Shown piece by piece: positions 52,501 to 64,000 of a stretch of DNA of 64,000 nt. This DNA comes from Brugia malayi. Its lineage: Eukaryota; Nematoda; Chromadorea; Rhabditida; Onchocercidae. Made by a program: the position numbers and the translations under genes. Numbering within the stretch: the stretch's first letter is position 1; each line of letters starts with the position of its first letter. The DNA is taken from assembly GCF_000002995.4 (NCBI RefSeq), contig NW_025062479.1, positions 62,001-126,000 on the forward strand. The letters are read 5' to 3'. The notes beneath the pieces are model-generated. The model made no database searches and was not told where the DNA came from. It saw nothing but the letters and a program-made list of their open reading frames with translations.

Positions 52501-55500
52501 TTTTCCTAGTTCATCAGACTTTTTAGCGATAATCTTGTCAATCCGTCTTCTTTTTAATTTTTTTTTTTATTGATAATTATTAGTGTTGATCGGCGTAACT
52601 GCTATTTACCACTAATAGATTCGCTTTAGTTGGTTCTGTGAAAATTACGACGCAAGGCCAGGTGCCACGAAAGCAATTAATTCTATCGTATCTGGCTTGG
52701 CAGCGCACGTACAATTGTCGTTTTTGCGTCCCAATGTATCGGAAACTAGTAAGTTTATTATGTTGAAAAGATTTTTGTATAGTATTTTATAGAGTTCAAT
52801 AATTGTCGATATCTTCTTCCTTAATTGTAATTCATTTTGTGACAGAGGAATTTTTATCCGCAAAGTGGCGGTCCATATATATGTCTTTATTCCATTTCAG
52901 TGTGTACAAGCATTAAAAGCTCACACCTAATCGATTTTATGATCCTGAAAAAGGAACCAAGTGGTGTATATTTAAAAAAATCCTAAAGCAGTTAATGATA
53001 AGCTGTTTGCTAATTTAATTTTTTTTCAGTTATGCTGCAAATCATGAAATTTATTCAGCAAATGTTATTTTAGTTGCTAAAGATGAGGAACAATTTGAGC
53101 CAAACATTCAGTCAGGCTCACAACCAGGCTTCCAATATCGTGGTGTGTGGATTCCACTTTGTCAAAGTATTACTTCCAAGAAATCGTTATTGTAATTTTT
53201 TTTTTCTGGTTTCACTCTTTACAATTAGCCAGTTAGAAACAAATGGATTGAAAGAATGAATTGATGGCTGATTTTATTGATACATCCTATTATGTATCGA
53301 TGAAGACGTATTTGTGTTAGTCATGAAAATTTGGAATTCTGGTCTTTAGATTGTTCATTTTAGCTGATTTCATAATTATAAATATCAAGTTTTTTTTTAA
53401 ACTTTGCCGTTTTTCAGGTTAGATTCTTTAGAGAAGCATGACGCACTTAATTTACCTAATGGCTATTCGTTATCTTTAACTTATTATTGTATATGCAGCT
53501 GCTGCCAATCAGTTTTTGAAGCTATTGAATCTTTGTACTCACGAAAGGAAAAAGAAGGTTGCCATTAATATATGAATTTATTAATCCAATTAAATATATT
53601 GAGGAGTTCGTCAGTTTAATTAGTAGAGATATTTATCATTCTGGTAAGAAGTAACCAGCATTGCAGATGTAGCACGAGAGCTGTATCAATCAACTTATAC
53701 AAACCTTTTTGTTGCAATTTCACTTTTTCTGGATGCAAGGTGAGGGTGATTTTATGCACTACAATCAATAAATGATGAGCCATATTTAGTTCACTTATTT
53801 TTGTTTTGTCAACATAAATATCCATTTTGAATAATATTCGAAATGAATTTTTTTTTTTTTTGAAAATCTCTTATAGAATTGTTTGTTGTCTTTTTCTATC
53901 ATCATAGTTCTTTTTTTTTTTTTTTTTCTATCTTTGGTTTTAGTATCGATGAATCGGTAACAGAACAACTCTTGAAATGCTTTGTCACAATGACACTTTT
54001 ATCATGTCGGCTGGGTCATACAGCTGGCCGTGATGCCGCGTATTTTGCACTGTGTAAAGCTGCGTTACCACCAAAGTATTTAATGCGAATTGCAAGTGCT
54101 TCCAGTAGCTTAGGTCCCATATCAGGATCTTTAATTCCAGCTAGTCCTCACTTCGAGAAAGATGCTTTGACTGGTATGTTGCTGAGAGTCTTTCTAATTA
54201 TCAATAATTGCTGGATTGTTTGAATATTCATTATATCATAGGTAGTGTAGCAAAACGCTACGAAGTATCAATTTTTTTATGAATTTTTCTTGTCATCAGT
54301 TCCATACATAAATTTATGTGCTGCTTTTATACGTTCTTTTCTTGCTTCTACTTTTGTCTTTTAGATAACATTCCTGCTTTCCTTATTTTAAGGTTCTAAA
54401 GTGGAAAAGATTGAAAATGAATCGGTATCGAATCAGCCATGTCAAATTATAGCAGTTAGTACTATCTGTCCAACTCCTTCACTTCCTTTAAATTTTTACA
54501 GTGGAACTGTTGTGGTATGTTCTTTTTAATTCAATTGTTTCTCCTGTACATTTTCGAGATTTTTACAGTTCGAAACTTCGATTTTAAATATATTGATTAA
54601 AATATCACATATTCATACTAGGTTTTTTGTTTTTTAGTTAACTGCCAAAAATGTGCAAGTGGCACGTATACTAATAAGCTGTGCTGAAGCTAATGGTCAA
54701 GATTTGGGTGATTGTTGGCATCTTGTACTAGCTTCGATGCAACATTTAGTATGGATTTTGGGAATGACCCCAAGTATGCAAGGCGGATTTCGGTCTGATG
54801 GTATGTGATATAATTATGAATTATGGTAATTCATGGCGAAAATTGGTTGCGTATTTGAATGTTAGAAACTTTTTCTTTAAAAAAGAGAAAATCTTTAGCA
54901 ATTCTGGAAAATTCGTTTAAGCCTTATTCAAAAGCAGTATGTTTTACAAATGTTAATACTCCACATTATTTATATTATATATGTACTAATTTGAGGCGAA
55001 ACCATTGATGGGACCTCACTTGTAAGTGGTTCGCACTCCAATACCAATGTTCTTACAACAGCTGCAATGGCTGATGTCCCCGTTGTAGTATGTTTATTTC
55101 ATTTGTTCTTTTCACATTCAGAAAGAGCTACCAATAATTTTTTTTAAGAATTAGTGTATTTATGAATGCAGCAAATTTTCTTGCTTATAAAATTAACTTT
55201 TAGGCAGCCATGCTGAATAAATTATTTGATTCGACAGCAAAGCTTGACGATGTTGCATTACATCATGTGATTGCGGCGTTATGTAAACTTTCTTCCGAAG
55301 CAATGATCGTAAGCAACTTCTGGATTTGGAATTTCTGTTTTTGTATGGTTGAGAACCTAAACCATTTATGAATTATAAAAGGGTTTTTAGGTATCACAGA
55401 ATGGTTCCCGTGAGCCTTCTTTTTTTCCTGTTGCGAAGTTGCAGCAAACAGGGATGGCAAATCTTTCACGTTTAGAAGTATTTTGGAGACCTGTAACAGC

Positions 55501-57673
55501 TCATCTTATTGAGGTTACATATCACTTGGCGTTGTTTATATATATATAGTGAAATACTCTTAATATTTACCCAGTGCTAACACACAATAATGCAAATGAA
55601 AATATATGTGCTTGTATTGTTGAAGGTATCGGGACATCCTTATGCAAAGCTGCGAGAGTGGGGTGCACAAGCATTAACAGTATTAGTGAAAAGTGCTTTA
55701 AAAGTCAAAACTGCAGTTACAGAATCGGTTTGTTGTATCTTATTCGTAATCCATATTTACAAACGACTATTCTAAATTTTTATGTAAATTTGTGTTTCAC
55801 GATATTTTTATGTTTTTGTTAATTTTAACTCTGTTTTCTCAATATGGTGTAAGATGGTGGGAATCAGACAATGTTGAACAGCAAAAGGAATAAGATTTCA
55901 AGAAAAATGAAACTAAATTTCTTCATATTGTTTGACAGCTTCAATGTTTTAGTGATTTTGATGAATCTTTGAATGATTTGTGCTTTTTAAGTATTTTCAC
56001 TTAAATTCATTTCATGTCATCCATTTGCAGAAACGTCAACAGTTGATACTGTCACCTTTATCAATAATGTCTGAAATTGAATATATAGATGTACGCCGGA
56101 AGCAAATCGAATGCCTTGTAAATGTGTTACAATCAGCTGGTCAGCAATTAACTTCTGACCAGTGGCCAACCGTTATTGAAACTGTCCGTGTTGTTGTGGC
56201 TGGGAAATTAAGGTTGCTTTTACTGCGATTTCGAAATTTTATATCACGGCTTTCTGAATGTTATAGTTGGATTTCGGTTTCTTACTATGAAATATATAGT
56301 GAACTGTTTACTCCATTTTCTAGTGAGCTGCAGCTCGAATTGTTGGGCAGTTTTGTGAATTCATTAAAATTTTCCATGATTCCTTGGTTTTTCTTACAGA
56401 ACTCGATTATTTCTGTAAAAATGAATAATTATCTTGGCTGTGGCGAGAAAGTTGGTGACGTTTCTTAGGAACAGAAGGAATCTGTTGTTATTAAAAAAAG
56501 TTAAAATTTCTTGAAATTTTTGTAAAGTTTTAGTTACGATGAAGTACTGGTGAAACAAAGTTATGAGGCAGTCGCTTTGATGATTACAGATTTTCTCGAA
56601 ATATTACCCTTCCATTGCATACAACTCCTTGTTGAGACTGATGCAAAATATGGTTCTCAACAGTGCGAATTAAATATATCCCTCTCAGCCTTGGGACAGT
56701 TGGTAAGTTTTGTAGGCAGTAGTTTGAATTTTCAACCAAGAAGTAGGTAGGCTGGCTGCAAAACCTTGAAAATTTCAATTCATATGCAAATGCAAATACG
56801 TATTTAAAGCAATTTGTTGCTTTCAGTGGACAATTTCTGATTTTGTATACCGGAAGAATTCAAAACTTTCGCAAAAAGAAAGTGAAACAATTTGGCTAGT
56901 GCTATACAATTGCTTGTCCGAATTATGCGTTGATGTTAGACCACCAGTTCGTAAAAGTGCTTGCCAAACGTTGTTACAAACAATTGCTGCTCATGGTTTA
57001 GCGCTAAAATCGGATACATGGAAACATATGGTTTGGAAGGTATGGAAATATTAATCTTTTATTCCTTTTTTGGATTTTGAAATTACCTTTTTTCGTGACC
57101 TCTATTAAGCGAATTTTAATGTCGACAGCTCAAACTTAAATTTTTAATTTTTAGGTTTCTCCATAAGGTTTATAGTAAAAAAATTCTTCAATTTCAGATA
57201 CTTTTCCCAATGTTAGATAAAGTACGAGCTCTAACACTTAGCGCTTCAACAACGCGAACAGATAGTTCAGCTTTAGGTGCTTCAAACATACTTATACATC
57301 ATTCGAGAGATACCGAATCAAAACAGTGGGCTGAAACATCAGTTCAAACCCTCAGCGGCATTGTCAAAATTTTCAGTGCTCAACGAGCAGTTCTACTTTC
57401 ACTTGGTCTATTCATTTTATTTTTTAGTCATTTTAGACAACATCTTATTTTTTAATTTGAATCGCGTATGAATCGAGTGAGGAAGCAGAAATTATTTATT
57501 AAGTTTTCAGTAGTAATTGGAAGTCAATAATGCATTTCAGATGATTTTCCGACAATGTGGGCAACTCTTCTTCATTATATCGAATATTTGGCTGCATCTG
57601 ATAATAGTGAAATGACGTTGGCTGCACTTAAAAGTTTCCAGGCTTGTATTCATGTAGTTTAAACTCTTCTTAC

Positions 57674-57708
<35 letters not shown>

Positions 57709-60700
57709 CGAGTGATACCGATCTGGTTATACTTGGTCGGTTCACTTTATTATTTCACTGTTGTTAAAAAGTCATTGTACCTTTTCAGATAAAGATTATA
57801 TATGTTTACAGGAATTATTGTTGGGTAAAATGTCACAAGGCTGTGAGATGGGTAAAAGAGAAAAGTTTGTCAAGTATGTTTTATTGTTTTTTTAGGTTTT
57901 ATGACTAACAGTAGTGGTTCAATGGTTAATCCAAACTTGTTATATTACAACACTAATTAGAATTATGTATTTAGACATTAGAAATATCAGTTTCATATTA
58001 ATATAATGTCTATGTATACTTCCTTCGTACTTAACAATATGTTTTAGCTCTCCTCTTGGAAATTGTGTTGGTGATGAATCGCCTGTTTTACCGGAACATT
58101 TATGGATTGCTTGTTGGAAGGTTTGTTCATGCTTATGTTGAAGCCATTTTAATTTGTAATCAAGGCATCTCGGTTAATAATGTTCAACTGGAAATGATTA
58201 ATTTATAAGCGATTATTCGTTTTGCTTCTTTTTCATTTATTCATCTTTTTAATTTCTCATTTGTTGTAAAATATTATCAAGATAAAGTTAAGTTGATTTA
58301 TTACTGTTTTAAGAGCTGGATGGTTATGTCACGGTCGCTGGTTTTGGCCAAACCTTTCAAAGTTGATTTATCATCGGACGTTATGATGCCCTTATCTGAG
58401 AGGTAAAATTTGTTTCAGTGTTCAAAATCTGAGAGTTATATTGAAGGTGCAGTTAGAAGTATAGCATATGAGTTTTCAAATAATTTTGCTGGACTAAGTA
58501 GTGTTTCGTTCTCATAGTTTTATCTTGATAAGGTAGTTCTCCTACTTAATGTTTACGTTGTTGAACAACTTTAAAAATTTTCTCGGTGTCTAACACTTTT
58601 GGTACTATATTTTGAAGAAATTATATATTCAAATTTTAGGAGTGGAGGGAATTTTATCCCTGGACAAATACATCTCATCACATTACTCCATATATTCACT
58701 CCTTTATTTGAACGAGTTCGGAAGAAAATCCCATGTGATGATTTGAAATATGATGAAGTGCCGAGTATTTTGAAGGTAATGCGATAATTTATAATGAATT
58801 TCGTTCATGATAAATTATTACTGACTTTTCCAGGGTATTGTTAGTGTTCCACTAACTGCAGAACAAGTTCCATTTGTATTATCGAGTGTAAATGACATCA
58901 ATCCAACTCTAGAAGCCGTTCTCAGTTGTGTCCGAATTATATATCAGGTTTGTTAAACCAAAAAAGAAAAAAAGAAACAATCAGTTCTTACTGTTTGAGT
59001 TCAAGTTTTTTCCAAGAAGAAAGCTATTTGACAGACATTTTTGCAGGATATGTTGGATACAGGTTCATCGTTGCGCCCAGCTTTGCCTGATCTCATCCGT
59101 TTAATGCTTGATTTCACAACTTTTGCAATTCATCCACCTGAATATGAATCAAACAAAGCCGAAAATGTTTATTTCGTTTATTTTTTTTTCTTTTTTTTTT
59201 TTGAAATTCTAGCGTATATTTCAGTTTATTATGTTAACTATGAGACTCATTCTAATCTATTCTATTTCCATATCGTTGGTAACAGTTATCTTCTAGTAAA
59301 GAATAAGATGGTATAAAAATCTAGGCGTCAGTTTAATTTTAGTTTGTTGTGGTGCATAAAAATTTTTTTTTACTATTGTTTACTTACGGAGGAAAAATCA
59401 GTCGCTTATTGTTTTCATAATTCTAGAAAGGTGTACAAAATATGGTGATTTTTGCTGAGTTATCATTACGAACAGTGGTAGAATTCTACGCTGGTACCGC
59501 TCATTTCCAAGAAATTATACAGTCTACTGTATTTGTTGATATTGTTAAGGTTCGTTTCTTTGTTGTTGCCCAGCACTATTAGAATGTTTATGCTGTCACA
59601 GTTACAGTAAAAGAAAATTAGTTTGAACGAAAGCACACTTTTATCTGAAGATTTGAATGTTGTAGAGATTAATTTTATTCGAACTTCTGGCATTTTTTAG
59701 TCGTATTAAATATAACCCTCTGATTATTTCTTCCATGTTATCTTCTATCATCAGCCAGCATCTTCAAAAGTTTTTCCAGTGTTTGGCGCAACCAATGGAA
59801 TTAAAATACCAATGTCCCTCTCAAAGTACGTGGAAAGCAGCAGCGTCAGCATTCGGCACAGTTTTACGACTAGGTCTTCCTATTGCCAGACAGCATTGTG
59901 AGTTTTCATTTCCTAAAATATATAAATGTTTATTGTTTACAAATGGTGTATTAAAAAGTGATTATATAAGGACACTGGATAACCTCTAATGTTCACTTTT
60001 ATTTTATATGAAAGAAAGTACTCAAATTTTTGAAGTGTTTCTAAATCAAGCAGAGTTGTGATAAACTTTCATTATCAATTAATTGATCTATAAATGAAAA
60101 CTTCAGCTCGTTATTTTAATGCAATTTGGCCGGTAATCGCTGAGACATTAGATCGTTTTCTGTTCAACAATAGGTAAATTCAAATTTTTACTTAATGTTT
60201 CCAAGTAACTTTCTTTTGTATGTTTTGTGTTTCGTGTGATTTTATACTTTATATAAAACTTGAATATTTTGAAATGTGGACGGCGAACTTACTTGAAAAC
60301 TCAAAATGGTTGGTTTTATCATCTATGAAGTTTGCTTTAACTAATGTTTTCCAGTCGTCCATCATGTCCATTAAATGCTGATGAACGAAAAAGGCATGAA
60401 TTTATCGATTGTCAGTTGATAGAATTGATTAGAACTGAGGTAAATTTTTGCATTCCTTTTGCTGGAATAGTTTTCTTGATTATAAGCATATCTTTTTATT
60501 TCTTTTTTCCAAAAAAACATAGTTTTATTTTGATTAGAAGAAATGTTCATTTCAGATGTTGCCGTACGCAAGTGTATTTCCAACTGATTTTATCCAGAAA
60601 ATAATCGATATACTGAATCGTGGTTCTATAAGCACTGTGGATTCCTCTGATGTCTTTGGTATCGTTTTATTGTGGGTTTGACATTATACAGAGTTACAGT

Positions 60701-62069
60701 ACGTAATATTGCTATGTGAAAATTTTTTCAAATATATTATTGTAGAATAATATGGTCATAGTCGATATTCCCCGTTGGGTTTAGTTTTTCTCAAGTAACA
60801 CTTATTGGTAAAATTTTCTTGTAGCTTTAGACACATATGCGCAACGAGCGGAGTTATCTAAAGTATGCTTTGAAGCGCTGCTATCAATGAGTCAAAATGA
60901 GGAGCAACCAGATATAGTACGAAGTGCGGCACCAGTGCATTTTCTTAGTGGTATAAATTATACTGATAATTAAAACTCGGAAATTTTGACGAAACCATCT
61001 AAAATAAATATGTAATGAAATCTGCTTTAAGCTGTGTTTGAATTTAACTGAGTTTAAATAAATCATGAATTTAGATAATTAAATATATAATCCATTTTTT
61101 GTTCATTTTGTTTTGTCCAAAGTTTCGCAGATAAATTGTGATTGAAATCTTTATTTTGAGAATTATTACTCCAGTTTCAGAAATTAATTAATTGGAGTTT
61201 AAATTTTTATTCTGTTTTTTAGAATCAGTTGTTGACGATATCAAAGGAGTAAGTGGAAGTGAAAAAAGAAGACAGTGTATTGTATCATCAAGTTTAGGTA
61301 TTTCTGCAATCTCGTCATTGCTGGCTAGATGCAAAGAAGTAATCATTTAGCTACCTTTAACTAGTTATCTCATATTTGCAGTTATTTTGTTTTATAATAT
61401 TCAACATTTGTCACATTATTTTCTGATTACTTTTTTATGTTTTTCGATTTTTTATTATGTATCTAGGTAATGTTATCGTTTGTCCGTGATCAACTAAACG
61501 CTGGACAGTTGCGTCTTTCTCAGGAAAGAATTGTTGAAATGACATCTGTGTTGCACGCTGTGAGTACACTTATTGAAGGACTTGTACGTCATGCTGATAA
61601 CTTCAATTTGGAATTCTATACAGAATTGGTTAATCTCTATCCAACTCTAGTAGACTGTGTAGCAAGCACCAAAGCAGATCCTCAGGTTTGTAACTTTTAA
61701 TACATGATACTGTTTAGTTTTCATAACCGTTCGGTCTTGATAATCAATTACCAGTTCTCATGCTGGTGATATGTACATTCAGATTTTTTTTTTTTTTTTT
61801 TTTTTTTTTGACCATATAATGGTTACAACATCTTTCTTTTCTCTCATAACTACCGGATGATGAATCCCTTGTCCTTAATGTTGTACTGTAGCCATTTTTC
61901 TACTGCAGTATATCAAAATTGGTGAGAATATTCTTCTGTTCTGACATATCACTAGAAAAGTTATTGTAAAAAATTGTTTCAGATCGAGCAAGCATTGATT
62001 ACTTCTCTTAAATCCTATCAAATATTATTATTGCTGAATGTACATAAATTCGATAAAGAGCGGCATTAA
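49538..62069 (+). CDS. mon-2: MON2 homologue, Arf-GEF-like trafficking regulator, full length
   Basis: About 41 exons give 1721 residues plus TAA, close to human MON2 (about 1.7 thousand). Exons: 49538-49657, 49881-50078, 50433-50564, 50651-50761, 51023-51139, 51450-51575, 51753-51836, 51990-52142, 52353-52477, 52630-52735, 52920-52963, 53030-53185, 53418-53557, 53667-53739, 53944-54173, 54393-54514, 54638-54800, 54996-55087, 55204-55308, 55391-55513, 55626-55727, 56031-56212, 56534-56702, 56827-57039, 57198-57405, 57541-57653, 57812-57873, 58048-58120, 58314-58402, 58640-58775, 58834-58947, 59047-59166, 59427-59549, 59759-59897, 60107-60173, 60355-60439, 60556-60658, 60824-60949, 61223-61338, 61467-61685, 61983-62069. 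MON2 is a large helical scaffold with DCB and HUS-like N-terminal regions but no Sec7 domain. With DOP1/PAD-1 and a P4 flippase it acts in endosome-to-Golgi recycling. Diagnostic blocks are [68 protein letters not shown] and LYPTLVDCV. The 52630-53030 junctions are uncertain. The symbol assumes orthology. Confidence 0.95.
50224..50270. repeat. Short tandem duplication in a MON2 intron
   Basis: CATTATCTATACGTCTATAT occurs twice, 25 bases apart, in the intron before the exon at 50433. It is a recent local duplication with no coding effect. Confidence 0.8.
52180..52282. repeat. Local duplication in a MON2 intron
   Basis: AAAAATTTTGCT(A/G)GTTTTGAAT and ACATTGTAATCAAGTT each occur twice, in the same order, within about 100 bases of the intron before 52353. 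The second copy has lost the middle part. This is an intron slippage or duplication event. Confidence 0.75.
57676..57718. repeat. 43-base poly-T run in a MON2 intron
   Basis: An uninterrupted T run just downstream of the exon ending at 57653. Similar runs of more than 25 T occur at 47042 (ST7 intron) and 17089. On such tracts the exact length in an assembly is unreliable. Confidence 0.85.
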
Positions 62070-63396
62070 TTGATTTTATTTAAAAGTGGAACTCGAAATA
62101 TGTGTAAAGCTTATTTGATACGGGTTAGCAAATTTATTTATGTTAAGTTATCTTTAAATACAGATATGCTACTATGACGTATGCATAATTCTGTTCAATT
62201 GTTGTATAATTTATAAATATTACAAATACAGTTGAAAGCATTGTTTTATAAGTGGTGGCAGATCAAAATACACAGCCTTGATATTATTTATTCCTGAAAT
62301 TTTCATTGTTCATTAATTGTTGATTTTGTTCACTGCTTTCATATTGTTTATATTTTATCTATTACATTTTCTATTAAAACTGAATTGTTTTTTTTTTTTT
62401 TTTTTTTTTTTTTAAGGGAAATAATATTTGAATATTATTATTGTCAATTTATTTGTGTATAATTCCTTTTATGCATATTAGGAAGCTTTTTTTCTTCTTT
62501 TTTTTTTTCGTTTTGTGCTATTATTTTTGTGCCTGTGATTCCTCCACCTGTCTTCTGTGTTACTTTTGCATGTTTCTATTTTATGTTTTAGCTTAGTAGC
62601 TGAAATATTCACTTATTTATTATAGTACATCCTTTGTTGTTTTATTTCATTTATCCTGCTTTGGTTTAATTGTATCAGAACACATTTACTATACTAACCG
62701 TGAAACTGTTCTCTTCTGCAATGATTTATTTATATTATTATATTAAGATAATTTTTAATTTTTTCATAAAATAATTTTTCAGTTTTCCCAGAAATTTTAT
62801 ACTGTCTATTCGTTATCTTAAGATTGCCTAAACATCAGAAAATAAAATATTCTGGTGGTATTTAGGTTAATCTTAAGAGAGTTTATATTATGAATATTTA
62901 TATTTTTGAAAATATCTTTATGTAATATATTTGGGCTTAATATGGAGGACTTGTATAGAAATTGAAATGATAGATTGCAGAAGAAAAAAAAAATCATATG
63001 TAGTAGAAAAAATCCAACTTTCATAATTATTCGTAGTGAAAGTTGTACTTTTTATGTACATCAGATTTGAAATGGAGCGGTATTGTGGAATTTGCTAACA
63101 TTTGAAAATAGATGGATGAGCTTCGATTAATAGTTCTGTTACATACAGTAGATCATTTTATGCGAAGCAGTTACGGCTACAGAAATTAAGTGCCGTGCGA
63201 ACAAAAACTATTTAAATAGAAATGTTTTATTTAATTTTCTTTCAATTTGTATATTTTATCAATGATAAGAAGTTGTAAAACTTGTATCTAATTTCACTTA
63301 TCAATTCTTGCATCAATATTCTATTGTGCACACCTGAACTTTTACTATTTTCATATCTTGTTGTGCTTAATTTATATTTTTGTGAATTTAGTTGTG

Positions 63397-63444
<48 letters not shown>

Positions 63445-64000
63445 TTCTTCTTTCTTTTCATCTCATAATGCTTAACTCGTTAACTCTTTTTCTCAATCTT
63501 CATTTCTTAGATTTCCAAATGAATAATTTAAATTTGAGCCAAAAGTAAGATTTTTCCGAAGGCGAATGATAGTTTTCTCAGTTATACATATTGAGATGAC
63601 TGAAATTTTGTTTGCTTTTTCCTAAAGAATTGTGTCATCGACAGGTGGTTTTATAATTTGGTAATACGAGTTGCTATCGTTGAACTTGTTAAAAATCTGA
63701 AAGCATCTGCAAAATATTTTAAGATATCTGATAAATGGTAAATTTGTTTTAGCAGCACGCATAAATGAAATTTCGACAGATGCATTTGAGCATTTAGTTG
63801 CTTAGTATGTACGATATTATTGTGGGGATGGATTTTATGTTGTGATCACTGAACTTAATCATAGAAGCATTAGAGTGATAATATGATAAGTGATAACTCT
63901 ATTTTACTTGTTTTATTGGTCATAATTGATCTATAATTTAAGGAATTTCAACTCAATATTATTTAAGGTAAGCAAAAATTATTTGAAACATTAAAAATCG
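62070..64000. other. Downstream noncoding region after MON2
   Basis: Almost 2 kb of AT-rich sequence with a (TA)n microsatellite at 63405-63442. No exact AATAAA was found close to the MON2 stop; ATTAAA at 62373-62378 is a possible variant signal. No exon of a next gene was recognised. Confidence 0.55.
63405..63442. repeat. (TA)n microsatellite
   Basis: About 19 TA units downstream of MON2. It generates an artefactual Ile-Tyr repeat in an open frame. Confidence 0.9.

Noticed and set aside
53074..53259. 61-codon plus-strand frame
   Set aside because: It overlaps MON2 exon 53030-53185 in another frame; the MON2 frame carries the RGVWIPL block.

Overview
This is a window of an extremely AT-rich nematode nuclear genome. 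Small exons are separated by AT-rich introns full of long poly-A/T runs, acceptors are mostly TTTCAG or TTTTAG, and start codons sit a few bases after AG acceptors as expected for spliced-leader trans-splicing. The protein content (TWK potassium channels, a Gln/Cys-rich secreted protein of the ABU/PQN kind) and base composition point to a spirurid or filarial nematode; the species is inferred, not proven. No tRNA, rRNA, CRISPR, bacterial insert or retroelement coding sequence was recognised. Layout from left to right: (1) 311-1279 (+), the last four exons of dihydrolipoyl dehydrogenase (E3). (2) 1935-10159 (-), a two-pore-domain (TWK/K2P) potassium channel, convergent with the E3 gene, rebuilt from 12 exons whose phases all agree. 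(3) 10160-28971, about 19 kb without a recognisable protein gene, holding the most unusual structure in the window: two near-identical inverted-repeat pairs in interleaved order (A 13617-14479 with A' 19867-20730; B 15488-16821 with B' 23689-25022), with microsatellites and a diverged direct repeat around B'. (4) 28972-35129 (+), a second, paralogous TWK channel in head-to-head orientation to the first, with four core exons of exactly the same length and an extra acidic C-terminal tail. (5) 36880-39067 (-), a secreted Gln/Cys-rich protein whose signal peptide lies on a separate short exon. (6) 39068-44321, an intergenic and promoter stretch. (7) 44322-48298 (+), a full-length ST7 homologue in 13 exons. 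(8) 49538-62069 (+), a full-length MON2 homologue in about 41 exons. (9) 62070-64000, downstream noncoding sequence. How the genes relate: the two TWK genes are a divergent duplicate pair that probably encodes background K+ channels. ST7 and MON2 are same-strand neighbours with a short gap and could be co-transcribed or simply syntenic; MON2 acts in endosome-to-Golgi traffic, while the role of ST7 is poorly defined. E3 is mitochondrial housekeeping. All gene models were made by reading splice sites and frames by eye; phase agreement over every junction and alignment between paralogues are the main evidence. Two places remain unresolved: the 5' end of the first TWK gene and one MON2 exon near 52.9 kb.
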